Program-made: the position numbers and the translations under genes
Shown: in pieces, positions 59,264-64,000 of the stretch
Layout: every line of letters begins with the position of its first letter
Position numbering within the stretch: the first letter of the stretch is position 1
Notes under the pieces: generated by a model
The model's input: only the letters and a program-made list of their open reading frames with translations
Database searches by the model: none
What the model was told of the DNA's origin: nothing
NCBI RefSeq assembly: GCF_003473485.1
Contig: NC_053045.1
Location: 36,244,494 to 36,308,493 of the forward strand
DNA: 64,000 nucleotides
Direction: 5' to 3'
DNA from: Medicago truncatula
Lineage: Eukaryota > Streptophyta > Magnoliopsida > Fabales > Fabaceae

Positions 59264-62200
59264 ATGATTCTTCAACAAGCTTCTCCTACTTTTCACTTCT
59301 CTCTTTGTCCCTGCAACAACAATTATGCTTCCAATTCTCTTCTTTCCTTTCCCCTTTCCAAAACCATGAAAAAGCGCTTATTTTCAAATCACTACTCATA
59401 TCGCAAATTCCGTAGAAAAAAATGGACCCTTTATTCCTCTTCTATTCAAAAACAATCTGCAACTACTTCCAATCCCAAATTCGCTAATTCTTCTAAAAGG
59501 GGTGCGAAAAGTTTTGTTTTTGATGGCAGAATTTCAAATTCAAATGATGAACTTGAAGTTGAAGGTGGTGAAGTTGAATTAAGGGATTCGCAGGTTCAAT
59601 TGGGTTCAAATTTTACTACTTTTCAAGAGGATCCAATTGTGGATAAGCTTAGAACTCAGTTGGGTGTGATTCACCCGATTCCATCGCCTCCTATTAACCG
59701 ACACGTTGCTGGTTTGTTTGTGTTTTTTTTCTTTGTTGGTGTTGTTTTTGATAAATTATGGACTTTTAGAAGAAGGAGGAACAAAGTTAGTAGTGAAGAT
59801 AGTTTTCGCGGTGTGTGGCCGCAGGTTCCTACTAGTTTTTCGTTGTTTTTGGAGAAGGATTTGCAGAGGAAAGAGTCAGTTGAATGGGTGAACATGGTGT
59901 TAGGGAAGTTGTGGAAGGTTTATAGAGGTGGACTTGAGAATTGGATTATTGGGTTACTTCAACCTGTTATTGATGATTTGAAGAAGCCTGATTATGTTGA
60001 AAGAGTTGAGATTAAGCAATTCTCATTAGGGGATGAACCTTTGTCTGTTAGGAATGTTGAACGTAGGACTTCCCGCCGTGTCAATGATTTACAGTATGTT
60101 TTGCTTCTCTCTTGTGCTTTGTTGAATTGTATATTATTGTATGTGTAACTGTTGACTTGATTGATTGCTATATGTTATGCTTTTCTTCTTTGTTTAATGT
60201 TGTCTGCTGAAAAGGGTTCTTTTTTTCAATGAAGTCATTTTCAAACTGAGGTTTTTCATTTTTATATATGCTCCTTGGAACAGTACTCATCAAATTCTCA
60301 TCCAGGGCTGTTTTAGTTAATGTAATGAAAATTTTACAATGATGAGAAGACAATGACATGGTGTTTCCCGCTTGGTATTTCACTTTTTTGTGGCACAAGG
60401 CAAGGGAATAGACTCGCTGTTGGTGTGTTTTGGTGGACATATCATAGCTTAAGTTAAATGTTTTGTTGGCTATAAAATATTGAAAGAAAAAAAGATCTTT
60501 TTGCTTAGTATGCTTCATTTGCACAATTGATATCTTCTTAACTTTTTTTTATCATATCTTTTGTAGAAAGGGTCAGTTTTGGATTTTGGACCATTTTTAG
60601 TAATTGTATTTCTGGATTTATATTCCTGAGGTCCAAGGCTATTATGTTATTTAGGTTTTTATTATCATATGCTTAATATAAGAAATTTATTTCCCTTGGT
60701 TTTATCTAGGTACCAGATAGGCCTTAGGTATACTGGAGGTGCTCGCATGCTGTTAAGTCTTTCTCTTAAATTTGGCATTATTCCGATTGTTGTACCTGTT
60801 GGTGTTCGAGATTTTGACATTGATGGTGAACTTTGGGTAAAATTGAGATTAATACCAACAGCTCCTTGGGTCGGAGCTGCTTCATGGGCTTTTGTTTCAC
60901 TTCCAAAGATCAAGTTTGAACTGTCTCCATTTCGTTTGTTCAACTTAATGGGTATGTCAAATGTTTTTAAATCTTAGAAATTCTATTCCTCTTTTACTTA
61001 GATCTGAGTGCTTCTGTAAGCAATTCAACTATGTTGCATTTAAATTTATCTAGTTTTTTTAATTTTAGTGGAGTGGTTGTGGAAATGGTAACACTCTTGA
61101 TCACTTAGTTGTAGAAGCTCTAATACAATATGATGAAACAACTCTCCCAAAATATTGGGTCAAGACTTGTGGATTGTTTCGTATTTAATATAGTGTATTT
61201 TCCATCTGGTATTTTAATTTTGATAATAGAGTTTTTTTTTTTTATAGGTCAAAGAAACATATGTTACATATCATTGCCTTGCATTTAAAATACATATTTT
61301 TGAAGAATATCGAATTTATTGTTGCTGACATTTCTGTTTGTTTCTTCTTTTGTGCATCATTGGGCATGGTCAGCAATTCCAGTTCTCTCGATGTAAGTTT
61401 CATTTTTCTTTTTTACTATTATTGCATTTGATGCTTGTGAATCCGTATGTATGTGTGCACTTATGTAAATGCATATTTAAAATGGTACTAGTATTATTTA
61501 TAATGTATTATTAGAACATGCATTCGATGCTAATGCTACTAATTATATAAATTAGAAAGTAACTGCACTTTGGAAACTTTTGTTACTCCAGATTAAATAT
61601 TTATTGTGTTAATCGTAAATGGCTATACACTATTTTAAATTTTAGAAGTTGAGTTTTCCTTGTTTCTCTTCATCGTTATGGATTATCTCTAGATTGGCTG
61701 TGGAAATTGGTTCTTTTCCTGCACTAACTGTAATGTAATTATTCTGGCCTTTCTCTTGTAGGTTTTTGACCAAACTTCTTACAGTAGATTTACCTAGACT
61801 ATTTGTACGGCCAAACAAAATTGTTTTGGATTTTGAGAAGGGAAAAGCTGTTGGTCCCGTCACTGTTGGTCCTGTCGTTGATGGTGTTAAATCTGGAGAA
61901 ATGCAAGAAGGAAACATGGATTCTGTTGGTGAACTCTCCGTCACTCTTGTGGATGCTCGAAAGCTTCCTTATTTTTTTGGTAAAATCTATTGTCTTGTAT
62001 TTGCTTTTAAGTAAATTACTGCTTTTTTTTTTGTTGGATTATTAGTACTAGATTGGGACTTTCTTTGCTATTTAATAGATTTTCTTTTTGTAGTACTCTA
62101 ATATTATTTGGTTCACAAGAACTTCTTTTTCTTCTTTATATATCAGTATCGATAAACATGGTAGACTCCAAGGTAGTCAGTCTTCAGATGTTAGACTAAA

Positions 62201-62877
62201 GTTGTATGATTTAATCGTGATTGATTTTTTCTTTTGTACATTATTAATTCATGTGAAGATAAAAGTGTAGCATGAATATTCTCTATAGAAGAGGCAGGAG
62301 AAAGGAAAAAGGGGAAAAAGTCTAAACTTATAGTTGCATGCTTAGAAGAACTGCTACCTTGAGTAATTTCTCTTCGTTTTGTAATGATTTGTTTGTTTTT
62401 ATTGGATTCTAAATCATAAATAAAACATAGTTTTGGTCTTATCTTTGTTTTGTACCCCATTTCGTCTTATATTTGTTTTCTTTGATGACCAGTTTCAGTA
62501 TTCACAAGAATACCAGTTAGGAAATAATGTGAAATGTGTTGCATTATCTGCCCTACTCAATTTTTTTAATTTGCTGTTTTTCCAGGCAAGACAGATCCAT
62601 ATGTTATTCTTAGCCTTGGAGATCAAACCATACGCAGCAAAAAGAACAGTCAAACTACTGTCATTGGCGCCCCTGGAATGCCAATTTGGAATCAGGTGTT
62701 GTTTTTGAATTTCCTGATTCATCTTTGTATATACTATTTCCATATTTTTCGTTGTATTCACATGTTCTAGCACCACAGGATTTCCATATGCTTGTTTCCA
62801 ACCCTAAAAAGCAGAAGTTAAGTATCCAAGTTAAGGACGCTCTGGGATTTGCAGATTTGACCATTGGTACTGGAGAG
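59264..62877 (+). CDS. NTMC2T5: SMP- and C2-domain membrane protein, NTMC2T5-like (3' part beyond recognised exons)
   Basis: Six exons (59264-60093, 60710-60951, 61374-61392, 61762-61979, 62586-62695, 62779-62877) join in frame to 506 residues and the gene runs on, probably past the window end. A membrane segment lies at about residues 147-166 (HVAGLFVFFFFVGVVFDKLW). The lipid-binding SMP domain begins near 205 (ESVEWVNMVLGKLWKVY) and runs through YQIGLRYTGGARMLLSLSLK and FDIDGELWVKLRLIPTAPW. A C2 domain starts near 419 (GELSVTLVDARKLPYF, KTDPYVILSLGD). Such proteins tether membranes at contact sites and move lipids; NTMC2T5 members have been linked to ER-chloroplast contacts. Exon 3 is a 19-base microexon. 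The start at 59264 gives a basic, serine-rich N-terminus; a start at 59366 (MKKRLFSNH) is an alternative. It lies downstream of DWF1 on the same strand. Confidence 0.9.
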
Positions 62878-64000
62878 GTATGTATTATGCGTGCAATATC
62901 AAAAGTATTTGGGTTTCGGTGATGTTTTATTTCTTGTGTTCTCTACTTGTTAGTTAATACTTCATTCACAGTCTACGTGCATAGATAATACACTTAGTTT
63001 TTCTCTCCTTTTCTTTTGCTGCTTAGTGTCTTGTCTGTGTATGGTCCATAATGCTGCATTCTAATTGCTTAATTTTAATATCTATAACATGTATTTTTTG
63101 GCCAATTTTTCAAATATTTTCTCATTAAAAGTCTGGTTTGATGTCTTGTGTCTGACTCATTATTATTGCATGTGGAATCCTTGTCTTAAGCAAAGATGTG
63201 CTCAGCAGGTTCTCCCTTCCTCCTCTGTTGCTGATTAGCTGTGTTTTCCTTATGAATTGAACAGTGTTAAGCAGAATGAGCCTCACCAGAATTGGTGATC
63301 TTAGATGAGTTATATTATTGGTGGTTTTTAAAAATATAGATGCTTAAATTATTTAATCTTATGGAGAATTCTTTGAAGATTTATTGTATGCCACTAAACT
63401 GAATGCTTTGGAGTGTATCGGGCATGGTTTTGGACTGTATCGAGTATGAATACGGCTTCTTCTAATTTTTTCTTTTGCTTAGTCGCTGAAAGAACTGTAG
63501 CCTTTAAAAATAAGAAGCCCAAAGGTAGAATCGTTAGGCCTCAAACTGAGATTTGTTCTAGAAGAATTAAGGGATGGAGCATGCCTGTGGGGAAGGAAGA
63601 TATATGAGAGAATATTTTCTGGCGCGTGCTGGGAACAACGGTATAGACAGCTTTCAATGTGTAAATAAAGGGGTCCTAGTAGGGAAAAGGTTGGATGTTC
63701 ATGGGAAGGGTGCAGGGGTTTCGGTAGGGAAGAGAGTGGAAGAGAGTTTTGTGGTGATGTTGGTGGGCCATTGGCTTGGGTGGAGATTGCTTGTTGCAGT
63801 CTGAGTATCATTCCTTCTTTTATCCTTTTGCCATTAAATTTGTGTTCTTCTGTTATAAGGAGTTGAGCTCCCTTTTTGCTGCATAACTTTTCGAGAGATT
63901 TTTAGTTCCCATCAAAGAGAGTAGTTGACAATAACATGCTGGGATTTTTAGCAACCATGTTAACTTTTTTCATGCCATTTAGATGCAGTGTAGTCTTAAA
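62878..64000 (+). other. intron of the SMP/C2 gene, to window end
   Basis: After the donor gaggtatgt at 62878 I find no further exon with C2 similarity. The frames at 63413-63607 and 63574-63804 are less AT-rich and could be a retroelement scrap (MEHACGEGRYMREYF), but no family is recognised. Confidence 0.5.

Noticed and set aside
59014-59415. 133-codon open frame upstream of the SMP/C2 gene
   Set aside because: It is serine- and phenylalanine-rich read-through of a CT-rich leader and overlaps the real frame; no family match.

Overview
The window looks like nuclear DNA of a flowering plant, most likely a eudicot and plausibly a legume. The genes have many short exons with GT-AG introns, intergenic DNA is AT-rich and full of small foldback transposons, and every recognised product is a plant nuclear gene. 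The species cannot be fixed from the sequence alone.

Layout. About 2.5-6.4 kb (+) holds a RING-finger E3 ligase gene of the RNF4/STUbL-like kind. About 8.4-10.6 kb (+) holds a ribosomal protein eL8 (RPL7A) gene with a typical site II plus telo-box promoter. From 12.2 to 39.3 kb lies a cluster of family-1 uracil-DNA glycosylase (UNG) copies, all on +: a broken copy (12.3 kb), two intact paralogues whose catalytic motif is altered (15.1 and 23.2 kb), an orphan last exon (32.0 kb) and one canonical gene (33.9-39.3 kb). Inside the cluster sit a pectin methylesterase gene on the minus strand (18.1-19.6 kb) and a 2.5-kb inverted repeat built from a GRAS (SCL8-like) gene fragment and copia-type LTRs (29.4-31.9 kb). 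From 39.3 to 49 kb there are only repeats. About 49.0-52.0 kb (+) carries DWF1/DIMINUTO, the sterol reductase of brassinosteroid synthesis. About 59.3 kb to beyond the window end (+) carries an SMP/C2-domain membrane protein of the NTMC2T5 type. From memory, the Arabidopsis relatives of these last two genes are neighbours, which suggests conserved gene order.

The genes are not an operon; they are independent. The linked story is the UNG array: base-excision repair genes duplicated in tandem, with upstream LINE remnants and 3' flanks copied too. One member keeps all catalytic residues and an E2F-like promoter site. Two keep full open reading frames but have lost the catalytic Asp and the following His. 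The inverted GRAS repeat abuts a truncated UNG copy and could in principle form a long hairpin RNA.

Mobile DNA is abundant: Stowaway-like, hAT-like (two with visible 8-bp target duplications), Mutator-like (one with a 9-bp duplication), nested foldbacks, RTE and L1-type LINE remnants, LTR pieces and microsatellites. All exon models were built by eye from splice consensus, reading frame and family alignment from memory; no transcript or database evidence was available.
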